DNA of 64,000 bases from CAISKJ01 sp046351555 (GTDB lineage Bacteria; Myxococcota_A; Polyangia; Polyangiales; Ga0077539), in contig JAXLYI010000015.1 of NCBI GenBank assembly GCA_046351555.1, positions 182,089 to 246,088 on the forward strand, in the 5' to 3' direction. Position 1 is the first letter of the stretch, and each line of letters opens with the position of its first letter. The notes below the pieces were generated by a model. That model made no database searches. It saw only the letters and a program-made list of their open reading frames with translations, and was not told the origin of the DNA. A program made the position numbers and the translations under genes. This document shows positions 33,247 to 41,538 of the stretch, piece by piece.

Positions 33247-35208
33247 ATGCGCCTCCCGCTCCTTGGCGCGGCCCTCGCGCTCGCCGCCGCATGCGCCGAG
33301 CCCGCCCCCGCCGCGCCCCCTTCGCCCGACGTCCCCGACGCCACGCTCCCCGACGCGGCGCCCGACGCGGCGCCCGACGTCGCCCCCGACGTCGCCGCGA
33401 TGGACGCGCCCGACGACGCGCGCCGCGCCTGCACCCGCGACGACGACTGCGTCTTCGCCGTCGAGGGCCCCGCGTGCGACGTCTCCACCGGGCGCTGCGT
33501 CGCCTGCGTCCCCGCCAACGACCGCTGCCCCGCGGGCCAGTACTGCGCCGCCACCCACGCGTGCACGCTGGGCTGCCGCGACGACCTGGCCTGCGCGGCC
33601 GCGACGGGCGACGGCGGCGTGGCGACGCGTCGCTGCACCCCCGACACCCGCCGCTGCGTCCAGTGCGTCGGCCACGACGACTGCCCGCTCGGCAACCTCT
33701 GCGCCGACAACCTCTGCGTGCCCGGGTGCAGCGAGGCCCGCGCGTGCCCGGCCGGCCGCTCGTGCTGCGGCGGCGCCTGCGTCGACGTCGCCACCAGCGT
33801 GAGCCACTGCGGCGCCTGCGGGGCCGCCTGCGCGGTCGCCAACGGCGCGCCCGAGTGCCGCGCGGGCGTGTGCGCCGTGGGGATGTGCGCGGGCACGTTC
33901 GCCGATTGCGACCGGGCGGCGGGCAACGGCTGCGAGGTCGACACCGCCGTCGACCGAGCCCACTGCGGCGCCTGCGGGGCGACGTGCGACGCGCGCCCCC
34001 ACGGCGTCGCGGGCTGCGTGATGGGCCGCTGCGAGCGGCGCTGCGCCGAGGGCTTCGCCGACTGTGACGGCGACCCGATGAACGGCTGCGAGGTCGACAC
34101 CCGCACCACGCTGGCCCACTGCGGCGCGTGCAACGCCGCGTGCGCGACGGGCGTCTGCCGCGACGGCGCGTGCCAGCCCGCGCGCTGCGACGACGCGGTG
34201 CGCAACGGGACCGAGACGGACGTCGACTGCGGCGGCGTGGGCACCTGCGCCCGCTGCGCCCTCGGGCTGCGCTGCGCGATGGGGAGCGACTGCGCGTCGG
34301 GCGAGTGCTACGGCGGCGTGTGCGGCGACCTCGACGGGTCGAGCTGCGGGGCGGCGGGCCCGGCGCTCGGCGCCCGCGCGGGCTTCACGGAGGTGAGGGT
34401 CCACGCGCGGTCGACGGCGTTCCGCGGGGTGGGGAGCCTCGCGGGCGACGGGGCGGGGACGCTCTGGGCGCACGACCCCTACGGCAACGGGGCCAGCGGC
34501 GACCGCGTGCTCCGCGTCAACCCCGACGGGACGGCGGTCACCGTGGCCGCGCCGCCGGGCTTCTCCACCTGCACGTCGCAGCAGATCGCCCGCCTCCCCG
34601 GCGGCGACCTCCTCCTCTGGAACATCACCTCCAACACGATCGCGCGCATCACGCCGACGGGCGCGGTCTCGGCCTTCTCCACCGTGTCGGGCATCGGCGG
34701 CGGCGGGTCGTGCTCGGACAGCGGCGTGCAGGGCATCCTCGCGCGCGCCGACGGCACCGCGGTGGTCACCTCGCCGCTGCGCGCGCAGCTCATCGCGCTG
34801 CGCGCCGACGGCACCGACGGGGCCCGCACCTCGGGCGTCCCCGGGGCCTACCGCCTCGCGGCCGACGGCGACGGGCTCCTCGTCAACAGCAACGGCGCGA
34901 TCCTCCGCTTCGCCGCCGACGGGGCGCGGTCGACCCTCTTCGACGCGCCGGCCGTCGGGCTCTCGGCGAGCGCGCTTCGTCGTGACGGCGCGGGCGACGT
35001 GTACTTCGCCTCGGGCACCTCGGTGTGGGCCGTCGACGGCGAGGGGCGCAACCTCCGGCTGGTGCTCGCGTGCGCGGGGAGCGCGGTGAGCGACGTGATC
35101 TTCGAGCGCGCGACGGGCGGCGCTGCGGGGACGTCGCTCTACCTCTCGACGCTCGGGCGCACGATCGAGGCCGACGACGGCGACGCCGTCTGGGAGCTGC
35201 GGCGCTGA
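33247..35208 (+). CDS. Cysteine-rich lipoprotein with C-terminal NHL-like beta-propeller
   Basis: 653 aa from the ATG at 33247. Lipobox LAAAC, an Asp-Ala-Pro linker (DAAPDAAPDVAPDVAAMDAP), then Cys modules from about 60 to 365 with repeated units CGACGAACAVANG, FADCDRAAGNGCEVDT and FADCDGDPMNGCEVDT. From about residue 375 to the end there are repeats such as LARLPGGDLLLWNITSNTIA-like blades (ARADGTAVVTSPLRAQLIAL, LAADGDGLLVNSNGAILRFA), a propeller of NHL/SMP-30 type. Its Cys part is clearly paralogous to that of the lipoprotein at 60031. Surface-anchored; ligand unknown. Confidence 0.8.
   Translation: MRLPLLGAALALAAACAEPAPAAPPSPDVPDATLPDAAPDAAPDVAPDVAAMDAPDDARRACTRDDDCVFAVEGPACDVSTGRCVACVPANDRCPAGQYCAATHACTLGCRDDLACAAATGDGGVATRRCTPDTRRCVQCVGHDDCPLGNLCADNLCVPGCSEARACPAGRSCCGGACVDVATSVSHCGACGAACAVANGAPECRAGVCAVGMCAGTFADCDRAAGNGCEVDTAVDRAHCGACGATCDARPHGVAGCVMGRCERRCAEGFADCDGDPMNGCEVDTRTTLAHCGACNAACATGVCRDGACQPARCDDAVRNGTETDVDCGGVGTCARCALGLRCAMGSDCASGECYGGVCGDLDGSSCGAAGPALGARAGFTEVRVHARSTAFRGVGSLAGDGAGTLWAHDPYGNGASGDRVLRVNPDGTAVTVAAPPGFSTCTSQQIARLPGGDLLLWNITSNTIARITPTGAVSAFSTVSGIGGGGSCSDSGVQGILARADGTAVVTSPLRAQLIALRADGTDGARTSGVPGAYRLAADGDGLLVNSNGAILRFAADGARSTLFDAPAVGLSASALRRDGAGDVYFASGTSVWAVDGEGRNLRLVLACAGSAVSDVIFERATGGAAGTSLYLSTLGRTIEADDGDAVWELRR
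33349..33384 (+). repeat. 36-nt repeat in Asp-Ala-Pro linker, also at 60190 and 60238
   Basis: The same 36-nt string (starting CCCGACGCGGCG, ending GACGTCGCC) occurs here and at 60190-60225 and 60238-60273, in each case encoding part of a lipoprotein linker in the same frame. The identity at DNA level, including synonymous positions, suggests recent duplication or gene conversion between the two loci. Confidence 0.85.
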
Positions 35209-35214
35209 GAGGCG

Positions 35215-35643
35215 CTACGGCTCCAGGCTCACCGTGTGGGTGATGTTCACGCTCTTCATGAGCATGTGGGCCACCGAGCAGTACTTCTCCATCGAGAGCT
35301 TCACCGCCCGCTCGAGCTTCGCGGGGCTCACCGGCCCCTTCGCCGCGAAGTGGAGCGCGATGTCGGTGTACACCGCCGGCACCGCGTCGGCCCGCTCGCC
35401 GCGCACGGTCACCTTCAGGTCGCCGAGCGGCTCCTTCTGCTGCTTCTCGAGGATGTGGATCACGTCGAGCGCCGAGCAGCCCGCCAGCGCGAGGAGCACC
35501 ATCTCCATCGGCCGCACGCCCTCGCCCTGGCCGCCGAGGTCGGGCGGGCCGTCGACGAGGCACTTCTGCCCCGCGCTGTTGGTCCCCTCGAAGAGCGCGC
35601 CGCGTACGCGCTCGAGCGTCACCTCCATCGTCTTGCCGGCCAT
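35215..35643 (-). CDS. OsmC-family protein
   Basis: 142 aa. OsmC/Ohr fold: GQKCLVDGPPDLGGQGEGVRP, then ALAGCSALDVIHILEKQQ with the conserved Cys, and a second active-site Cys in MEKYCSVAHML. These thiol peroxidases reduce organic hydroperoxides; the closest subgroup by pattern is YhfA-like. The ATG at 35643 lies 3 nt downstream of the cysM stop at 35647, so the two form an operon linking cysteine synthesis to thiol peroxidase activity. Confidence 0.88.
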   Translation of the reverse strand: MAGKTMEVTLERVRGALFEGTNSAGQKCLVDGPPDLGGQGEGVRPMEMVLLALAGCSALDVIHILEKQQKEPLGDLKVTVRGERADAVPAVYTDIALHFAAKGPVSPAKLERAVKLSMEKYCSVAHMLMKSVNITHTVSLEP

Positions 35644-35646
35644 CGC

Positions 35647-36534
35647 TCAGGACTCCTTCCGCGCGAAGAGGTTGGACGAGAGGTAGCGGTCGCCGCGGTC
35701 GCACAGGATCACCACCACCACGCCCGCGTCGATCTCCCGGCACACGCGGAGCGCGGCCACGGTGGCGCCCGCGGCGCTGACGCCGACGAAGGCGCCGCAG
35801 CGCTGCGCGAGGGTGCGGGCCATGTCTTCGGAGTCGGCCTGGCCCACGTCGAGGATGCGGTCGACGCGGTCGCGCTCGTAGATCTTCGGCAGGTACGCCT
35901 CGGGCCAGCGGCGGATGCCCGGGATCTTCGCGCCGTCCTGCGGCTGCACGCCGACGATCTCGACGCCGCCCTTCTCGCGGAAGAAGCGCGAGCAGCCCAT
36001 GATGGTGCCCGTCGTCCCCATCGACGAGACGAAGTGGGTGACCTTGCCGTCGGTGTCGCGCCAGATCTCGGGCCCCGTGCTCTCGTAGTGGGCGAGCCAG
36101 TTGTCGGGGTTGGAGAACTGGTCGAGCATCACGTAGCCGCCGCCCGCCACCTTGTCGCGCGCGTAGTCGATCGTCGCCTCCATGCCGCCCTCCGCGGGCG
36201 TGAGGATCACCTTCGCGCCGAAGGCCTCCATCGTCTGGACGCGCTCGGCGGTGGAGTTGGCGGGCATCACCAGCTCGATCTCGATGCCGTAGACGCCGGC
36301 GATCATCGCGAGGGCGATGCCGGTGTTGCCGCTGGTGGGCTCGATGAGCTTCGTGCCGGGCGGGAGGTCGCCGCGGGCGAGGGCGTTGCGGATCATCCAT
36401 TTGGCGGGACGGTCTTTCACGCTGCCGCCGGGGTTGTGGCCCTCGAGCTTGCCGAAGAGCTTCACGCCGGGCTTCCCCACGAGCGCGGAGAGGTCGACGA
36501 GGGGGGTGTTTCCGATGAGGTCTGCGATGTTCAC
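35647..36534 (-). CDS. cysM: Cysteine synthase B (O-acetylserine sulfhydrylase, CysM type)
   Basis: 295 aa. PLP fold type II enzyme making cysteine from O-acetylserine and sulfide or thiosulfate. Motifs: IGNTPLVDLSAL, NPGGSVKDRPA with the PLP-binding Lys (the KDRPA form typical of CysM), EPTSGNTGIALAMIAG, the Gly-rich phosphate loop SSMGTTGTIMG, and GVQPQDGAKIPGIRRW. Start taken as GTG 36534; another GTG at 36558 would add eight residues and overlap the upstream GNAT stop. It belongs to a GNAT-cysM-osmC minus-strand operon with gaps of about 20 and 3 nt. Confidence 0.93.
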   Translation of the reverse strand: MNIADLIGNTPLVDLSALVGKPGVKLFGKLEGHNPGGSVKDRPAKWMIRNALARGDLPPGTKLIEPTSGNTGIALAMIAGVYGIEIELVMPANSTAERVQTMEAFGAKVILTPAEGGMEATIDYARDKVAGGGYVMLDQFSNPDNWLAHYESTGPEIWRDTDGKVTHFVSSMGTTGTIMGCSRFFREKGGVEIVGVQPQDGAKIPGIRRWPEAYLPKIYERDRVDRILDVGQADSEDMARTLAQRCGAFVGVSAAGATVAALRVCREIDAGVVVVILCDRGDRYLSSNLFARKES

Positions 36535-36554
36535 GGGAGTGGACGGCGAGTCTA

Positions 36555-37052
36555 TCACCCGAGGGTGAGCTGCCAGAAGCCCACGTCGTGCCACGCGCCG
36601 AACTTCCGCCCCACATCGCGGAAGACCCCCACCGCGCGGAAGCCCATCGCCTCGTGGAGCCGCACGGAAGCCTCGTTGGGCAGCGTCACGCCCGCCACCA
36701 CCGCGTGGAAGCCCGCCGCCCGCAGCCGCGCGAGGAGCTCGCCGTACAGGGCCCGCCCGACGCCCCGCCCGCGCAGCCCGTCGGCGACGTAGATGCCCGC
36801 CTCGGCAGTCTTCGCGTAGGCCTCGCGCTCGCGCCAGACGCCCGCCTTGGCGTAGCCCGCGAAGCGCCCGTCGGCCTCCGCCGCGAGCCAGGGGAAGCGC
36901 GCGTGGCCCTTCTCCCACAGGGCCGCGAAGTCCCCGTCGGCGGCGGGCGCGGCGCCGAAGTGCGTGGTCGTGTGGACGATGAAGTGGTTGGTGAGCGCGT
37001 TGGCGGGGGCGACGTCGCGCGCTTCGAAGTCACGGACGGTGGCGGTGGTCAT
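36555..37052 (-). CDS. GNAT N-acetyltransferase (phosphinothricin-acetyltransferase-like)
   Basis: 165 aa. GNAT fold: VRDFEARDVAPANALTNHFI, AGIYVADGLRGRGVGRALYG with the acetyl-CoA pyrophosphate loop, VAGVTLPNEASVRLHEAMGF, and VGVFRDVGRKFGAWHDVGFW. The order and the last motif are those of PAT/MnaT-type acetyltransferases, which acetylate phosphinothricin or methionine sulfone/sulfoximine. Which small amine it uses here is unknown. It heads the cysM-osmC operon. Confidence 0.87.
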   Translation of the reverse strand: MTTATVRDFEARDVAPANALTNHFIVHTTTHFGAAPAADGDFAALWEKGHARFPWLAAEADGRFAGYAKAGVWREREAYAKTAEAGIYVADGLRGRGVGRALYGELLARLRAAGFHAVVAGVTLPNEASVRLHEAMGFRAVGVFRDVGRKFGAWHDVGFWQLTLG

Positions 37053-37101
37053 CGCGCCCGCGAGGAGAACCGCGGGCGGGTCGGTGCGTCAACCGCGCGC
37101 G

Positions 37102-39258
37102 CTACTGCGCGGCGGCGAAGCCGTGCTGGGGCACGGGGAAGCGCCAGAGGAGGTCGTTGACGGCGACGCCGCCGCGGTTGACGCGGACGTTCTGCCAGGT
37201 CTCGACGCCGGCGCCGTCCTCGCTCTGCATGCTGGCGCGGTTCTGCGCGTACTGGTCGATGAGGTACTGGGCGAGTTCGCCAGCGCGCATCGAGCTGTCG
37301 TGGTTGCGGTCGGCCTCGGTCACGCCGCGCCGCAGGAAGTACGAGAGGTAGCCCCCCGACTGGAAGCGCTGCGCCACCTGGGAGAGCACGTCCTCTTCGG
37401 ATGAGTACATCCCGAAGCGGTTGGGCGCGGAGTTGAAGGCCCGCTCGAAGCCGCCCGAGTAGCACGAGTCGAGGGCGAGCATGTTCACGTCGGCGCGGAC
37501 GGTGTCGAACATCTGCGACATCTCGTGGGCGTTGATCTCGCCGTCGCGCAGCACGATGGTCTCGACGTACCCGTCGGGGTCGGCGGCGCGGTCGCGCGAG
37601 GCGTGCCGGTTGCCGTGCCCCGAGTGGAAGAACATGAACACGTCGTTGGGCCCGACGCGCGCCGCCATCTGCTGGAAGGCCTGGCGCACCGCCCCCGTCG
37701 TCGCCTCCGCGTCGGTGAGCACCACGAACTGCTGCGCCCCCGCGAGGTGCGCGTTGAGGTACGCCTGCGCGAGCTGCCGCGCGTCGTCGGCGCACCCGTA
37801 CAGGTTGTTGTTGCCCCCGTAGTCGGTGATGCCGACGAACACCCCGTACATGTTGCCGCCGCCCTGGCGCCCCGCGACGTTGCCCGCCGGCGCGCCGCCG
37901 GGGCCCACCACGGGCGCCTGCGACGAGCGGAGCGAGAGCGTGAAGGGCCCCGTCGCGCCCTGCCGGTACGACGACACCTCGACGCGGTACACGCCCGTCG
38001 CCGGGATGGTCACCTGCACCGTGCTGTTGGTGTCGGCCTGCGTGGTGTCGTCGTTGAACCACCGCTGCCCCGTCGGCGAGAGCACCGCGAGCGTCGTGTC
38101 GAAGGCCGACGACTCGAGCCGGAGCGTCACCATGTCGCCCTGGTGGCCCTCCAGCCGGTACGCGCGGACGTAGCGCCCGCCCGACGAGGGGTCGGCCGGC
38201 GAGAGGTACTCGCTCACGGGCGTCGCCGCGGTGAGCGTGCCGCCCGCGCCGACCTGCGCGTCGGGGGAGGGGGCGCTGCCGCCCGTGACGATCATCCCCT
38301 GGCCGGGCTCGCCCGCCGTCACCTGGAGCGTGTACGGGCCCGTGCTGTTGGGCTGGTACGAGGTGACGACGAAGCGGTAGCGGCCGTCGATGGGCGCGGT
38401 GAAGTCGAGCCGCGAGTTGGTGTCGTTGGGGGCGATGTCGTCGTTCTCCATCGCCTCGCCGGCGGGGGGAGCGACGTGGAGGATGGTGTCGAAGGCCGCG
38501 CTCTGGAGCGACGCGATCACCCGCTGCCCGCGCCGCAGCGTGATCACATGCTCGCGCTGGAAGCGCCCCTCGCCGTCGCGCGCGCCGTCGGGGCCGAGCG
38601 TCCCGGTGAGCGTTTGGGCGTTGGCGGGCCCGCCGGGCGGCGGCTGCGCGCCGGGCGGAGGCTGCATCCCGGGCGCGGGGATGGGCACCATGCCGGGCTG
38701 GCCGGGCGTCGGCAGGACGCCGGGCGGCGCGGGGAAGGGCTGCATCGCGGGCCCGCCGGGCTGCTGCCCCGGCGCGGGGATGGGCACCATGCCGGGCTGG
38801 CCGGGATAGGGCTGCATCGTGGGCTGGCCGGGCATCGGCTGCATGCCGGGCTGACCCGGGAGCGGCTGGAGCGAGGGGTAGGGCTGCTGGCCGGGCCCCG
38901 GGATGGGGACCATGCCAGGCTGCATCGGGACGGGCTGCATCCCGGGCGTCGGCGGGTTGATCGGGATCATCACGCCGGGGGGGTAGGGGTTGCTCGGCTG
39001 CCCGTTGGGGTACCACTCGGGGTGCACCTGGTTGCGCGCGTCGTCGTCGCCGGGCTTGCTGGGCGGCGGCTTCACGCGGCCCTCGACCACGCCGTAGCGG
39101 ACGGCTTGATTGGGGCCGCTGGCGCCGTTCTGGGCGAGCGCGTTGGGGCCGGCGGGGGTGGGGTTGTTCGCGGGGGCGCGCGAGGGGTTGTCGCGCCGAC
39201 AGCCGGCGCCGAACGCGAGGAGGAGGCCGAACGCGATGCGGGTGGGGCGGTGCTTCAT
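37102..39258 (-). CDS. Exported caspase-like (C14) lipoprotein with two PPC domains and a Pro/Gly/Gln repeat region
   Basis: 718 aa. Lipobox FGAGC near residue 20. Residues about 75-215 are a Pro/Gly/Gln/Met repeat region (GQPGMVPIPAPG repeated). Two beta-sandwich pre-peptidase C-terminal (PPC) domains follow, about 220-320 and 345-450 (SAAFDTILHVAPPAG, NDTNSRLDFTAPIDGRYRFV; SSAFDTTLAVLSPTGQRWFNDD). A caspase/metacaspase domain begins near 468 (YGVFVGITDYGG) with catalytic His near 547 in FFHSGHGNR and Cys near 599 in LALDSCYSGG. An envelope-anchored caspase is unusual; prokaryotic ones are mostly cytosolic. Substrate unknown. Confidence 0.88.
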   Translation of the reverse strand: MKHRPTRIAFGLLLAFGAGCRRDNPSRAPANNPTPAGPNALAQNGASGPNQAVRYGVVEGRVKPPPSKPGDDDARNQVHPEWYPNGQPSNPYPPGVMIPINPPTPGMQPVPMQPGMVPIPGPGQQPYPSLQPLPGQPGMQPMPGQPTMQPYPGQPGMVPIPAPGQQPGGPAMQPFPAPPGVLPTPGQPGMVPIPAPGMQPPPGAQPPPGGPANAQTLTGTLGPDGARDGEGRFQREHVITLRRGQRVIASLQSAAFDTILHVAPPAGEAMENDDIAPNDTNSRLDFTAPIDGRYRFVVTSYQPNSTGPYTLQVTAGEPGQGMIVTGGSAPSPDAQVGAGGTLTAATPVSEYLSPADPSSGGRYVRAYRLEGHQGDMVTLRLESSAFDTTLAVLSPTGQRWFNDDTTQADTNSTVQVTIPATGVYRVEVSSYRQGATGPFTLSLRSSQAPVVGPGGAPAGNVAGRQGGGNMYGVFVGITDYGGNNNLYGCADDARQLAQAYLNAHLAGAQQFVVLTDAEATTGAVRQAFQQMAARVGPNDVFMFFHSGHGNRHASRDRAADPDGYVETIVLRDGEINAHEMSQMFDTVRADVNMLALDSCYSGGFERAFNSAPNRFGMYSSEEDVLSQVAQRFQSGGYLSYFLRRGVTEADRNHDSSMRAGELAQYLIDQYAQNRASMQSEDGAGVETWQNVRVNRGGVAVNDLLWRFPVPQHGFAAAQ
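38672..38805 (-). repeat. Direct repeat of 35 nt in the caspase-like gene
   Basis: The 35-nt string at 38672-38706 recurs exactly at 38771-38805, 99 nt apart and therefore in the same frame. Shorter partial copies continue to about 38960. They encode the GQPGMVPIPAPG repeats. In-frame direct repeats of this kind let the spacer between lipid anchor and PPC domains grow or shrink by slippage or recombination. Confidence 0.8.
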
Positions 39259-39391
39259 GGGTGCGGCGCATCGTACGCGACCGCGCGGGGAGTTCTACGG
39301 GGGAGCGACGCGCGCGTGTCCGAGGGGCGCGCGGGGCGGGGGGCGACCCGGCGGGGGACGGGGGCACGGCTCTGGGTGGAGAGGGAAGACC

Positions 39392-39479
39392 GCAAGGGCG
39401 CAAGGAACGCGAGGAGGTCGTCGCGTACAGGCCGGTCGGACCCCGTCATCCCTTCCCCTAGCGCTCCTTGCGCCCTTGC
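39392..39479. repeat. Hairpin with 15-bp perfect stem
   Basis: GCAAGGGCGCAAGGA at 39392-39406 is inverted at 39465-39479, separated by 58 nt. The right arm overlaps the first two bases of the long inverted repeat that follows, so both structures sit side by side in one intergenic region. Confidence 0.75.
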
Positions 39480-39894
39480 CCACGAGATGCGCAACGCCTC
39501 GCGCGGAAGTGCTTGTCTACCTGGAGATCGCGGAAGTAGGAACGGTTGGTCCGTCTGCTCGCGGCCCCAAGTGCCCAGGGTTCGCCCGCCCGCCCTCACT
39601 GAACGGGTTGGGCTCACCCTGGGCAACCGGCATGGGATCATCCGCCCGGTGGCGGATTCCGGGAGCCAGCGCGAGGTGAGGACGTCGCGCGTCGCCCCCG
39701 TCGCCTCGTTGGGAGCCCGGTACCGACCGGGCAATCCCATGCCCGTTGCCCAGGGTGAGCCTAACCCGTTCAGTGAGGGCAGGCGGGCGAACCCTGGGCA
39801 CTTGGGGCCGCGAGCAGATGAGCCAGATGCTCCACCTTCTCGAAACATCGAGCGCGCAAGCACTTCCGTGCGAGGCGTTGCGCATCTCGTGGGC
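39478..39894. repeat. Long inverted repeat element 2 (two 161-nt arms, 95-nt centre)
   Basis: Bases 39478-39638 are inverted at 39734-39894. The outer 35 nt (GCCCACGAGATGCGCAACGC onward) and inner 90 nt (CTGCTCGCGGCCCCAAGTGC onward) of the arms match almost perfectly, while about 35 nt between them have diverged without changing length. The centre contains smaller palindromes, such as CCCGGTACCGACCGGG. No transposase, no recognisable terminal duplications. Like element 1 at 13023 it separates two divergent genes, but the sequences of the two elements are unrelated. Confidence 0.87.
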
Positions 39895-39974
39895 TTGCGG
39901 TTTCCCTCCCCTGGCCAGCGGCGGTGGGGCCGTTTCGCTCGCGGCCGCTTGCTGGTACACCCGTCCGCGTGTTG

Positions 39975-41534
39975 ATGCTCCGCGGAGCCCTGGTCGCCGC
40001 CTGCGCGCTCGTCGCCTCGTGCGCCAACGTCGAGTGCTCGTTCAACTCCGACTGCGGCGACCGCGCGCGCTGCGAAATGAACCGCTGCGTCCGCGACTGC
40101 GTGCAGGACCGCGACTGCCTCGCCGGCGAGGCGTGCTCCGTCAACGGCGCCTGCGTCCCGCGCAAGACCGTCGACCGCCCTCCCGTCGACGACACCGCGG
40201 ACGTCGACGCCGGACTCGACGCGCCCGACGACCTCGGCTTCGACGCGCCGGGCGAGGCCCCCCCGCGCCCCGACGCCGACCCGCCGCTCGACAACCCGCC
40301 TCCGCCGGATCGCGCGCCGCCCCTCGACCTCGTCACGCCGCTCGACAACCCGCCTCCGCCCGACGTCGCGCCTCCGCCGGACGTCGCACCGCCACCCGAC
40401 ATCGCGCCGCCACCCGACGTCACACCTCCGCCCGACGTCGCGCGCGACGTGGCCTCGCCCGACGCGCCCGTCGGCCCCGTCGGCGTCGGCGTCTACGAGT
40501 ACACCGGCGTGCGGCCCGCGGCGCTCGCCGCGCCCGTCGCGGTCGCGTGGCACCCGAGCGGCGGCTACGCGCTCGTCCTCTCCGCGAGCGACACCGTGTT
40601 CCGCTACGACCCCGCGGCGATGGCCGTGACGCAGGCGGCCACCACCTCGCGCGACGTCGCGTGGCGCGCGGTGAGCTTCACCCCCGACGGCGCCCGCGCG
40701 CTCCTCGTCGGCACCACCACCAGCACCTCCGGCGGCACCACCACCCGCCGCGGCCGCCTCTTCGTCTGGGACCACGCGACCAGCACCCTCGCCGAGCGCG
40801 CCTCGGAGGCGTGGACGATGGGCGAGTACCTCGCGATCCGCTGGGCCCCCAACGGGTCGCGCGCCGCGCTGCTCGGGCGCGCGACGAGCTTCCTCTCGAT
40901 CTGGTTCTACGGGCCCGACGGGGTGCGCAACGGCGGGCCCATCGCCTACGGGCGCGTCGCCAACACCGGCTGCGACGACCTCGCCTGGGTGCGCGACGGC
41001 TTCGGCGACCCCGCGCTCGCCGTGGTGTGCGGCTACAACACCGGCGAGATCCTCGCGGTGACCGACCCCCTCGGCACGCCGCGCTTCACCTCCGCCGCGG
41101 GCGCCGGCTCGACGGGCAACGTCTACGCGATCGCCGCGCGCCCCCAGGGCGACCTCGCGCTCGCGGTCGGCGGCTCGTCGCGGCTCTACCGCTACCGCGA
41201 CGCGCGCTGGGACGTCGGGTTCTCCTCGCCCACCGTCACGGGCGCGTCGAGCGTGGCCTTCTCGTTCGACGGGGCGCGCGCGCTGGCCTTCGGGGGCTTC
41301 GGGCGCGTCCACGAGTACCGCTACGACCTCTACGGCGCGACCGACATCGTCGACGTGAGCATCACGAACCTCGGCGCCGCGCCCTTCGCGCAGCCCACCA
41401 ACGCGATCCTCCGCGCGCTCGCGTGGCGGCCCGGCTGCGACGAGGGCGTGGCCGTCGGCGGCGCCAACTCCATCTCGGGCACCACGGCGTTCGTCGCGGC
41501 CTTCCGCGTGATGGGCGGGCGGCGCTGCCCATAG
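39975..41534 (+). CDS. Lipoprotein with Pro/Asp linker and WD40-like beta-propeller
   Basis: 519 aa from the ATG at 39975 (GTG at 39969 is an alternative). Lipobox LVASC. A small Cys module (CSFNSDCGDRARCEMNRC) is followed by a linker of PPPDVAPPPD repeats (about 95-165). The rest is a propeller: AVAWHPSGGYALVLSASDTV, VSFTPDGARALLVGTTTS, IRWAPNGSRAALLGR, VAFSFDGARALAFGGFG, each ending a four-strand blade in WD40/YncE style. Surface-anchored binding protein, ligand unknown. It is separated by 4 nt from the cupin gene, suggesting coupling. Confidence 0.78.
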   Translation: MLRGALVAACALVASCANVECSFNSDCGDRARCEMNRCVRDCVQDRDCLAGEACSVNGACVPRKTVDRPPVDDTADVDAGLDAPDDLGFDAPGEAPPRPDADPPLDNPPPPDRAPPLDLVTPLDNPPPPDVAPPPDVAPPPDIAPPPDVTPPPDVARDVASPDAPVGPVGVGVYEYTGVRPAALAAPVAVAWHPSGGYALVLSASDTVFRYDPAAMAVTQAATTSRDVAWRAVSFTPDGARALLVGTTTSTSGGTTTRRGRLFVWDHATSTLAERASEAWTMGEYLAIRWAPNGSRAALLGRATSFLSIWFYGPDGVRNGGPIAYGRVANTGCDDLAWVRDGFGDPALAVVCGYNTGEILAVTDPLGTPRFTSAAGAGSTGNVYAIAARPQGDLALAVGGSSRLYRYRDARWDVGFSSPTVTGASSVAFSFDGARALAFGGFGRVHEYRYDLYGATDIVDVSITNLGAAPFAQPTNAILRALAWRPGCDEGVAVGGANSISGTTAFVAAFRVMGGRRCP

Positions 41535-41538
41535 CGCG

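Larger units (their letters stand above)
39259..39974. other. Intergenic region between divergent lipoprotein genes, mostly inverted repeats
   Basis: About 715 nt without a gene. It holds a hairpin (39392-39479) and a long inverted-repeat element (39478-39894). The 39259-39391 part and the last 80 nt show no promoter I would defend. Open frames here are products of the repeat. Confidence 0.7.

Noticed and set aside
39255..39960. Open frames across 39259-39974
   Set aside because: They are translations of the inverted repeat element, with no start signals and no recognisable motifs.
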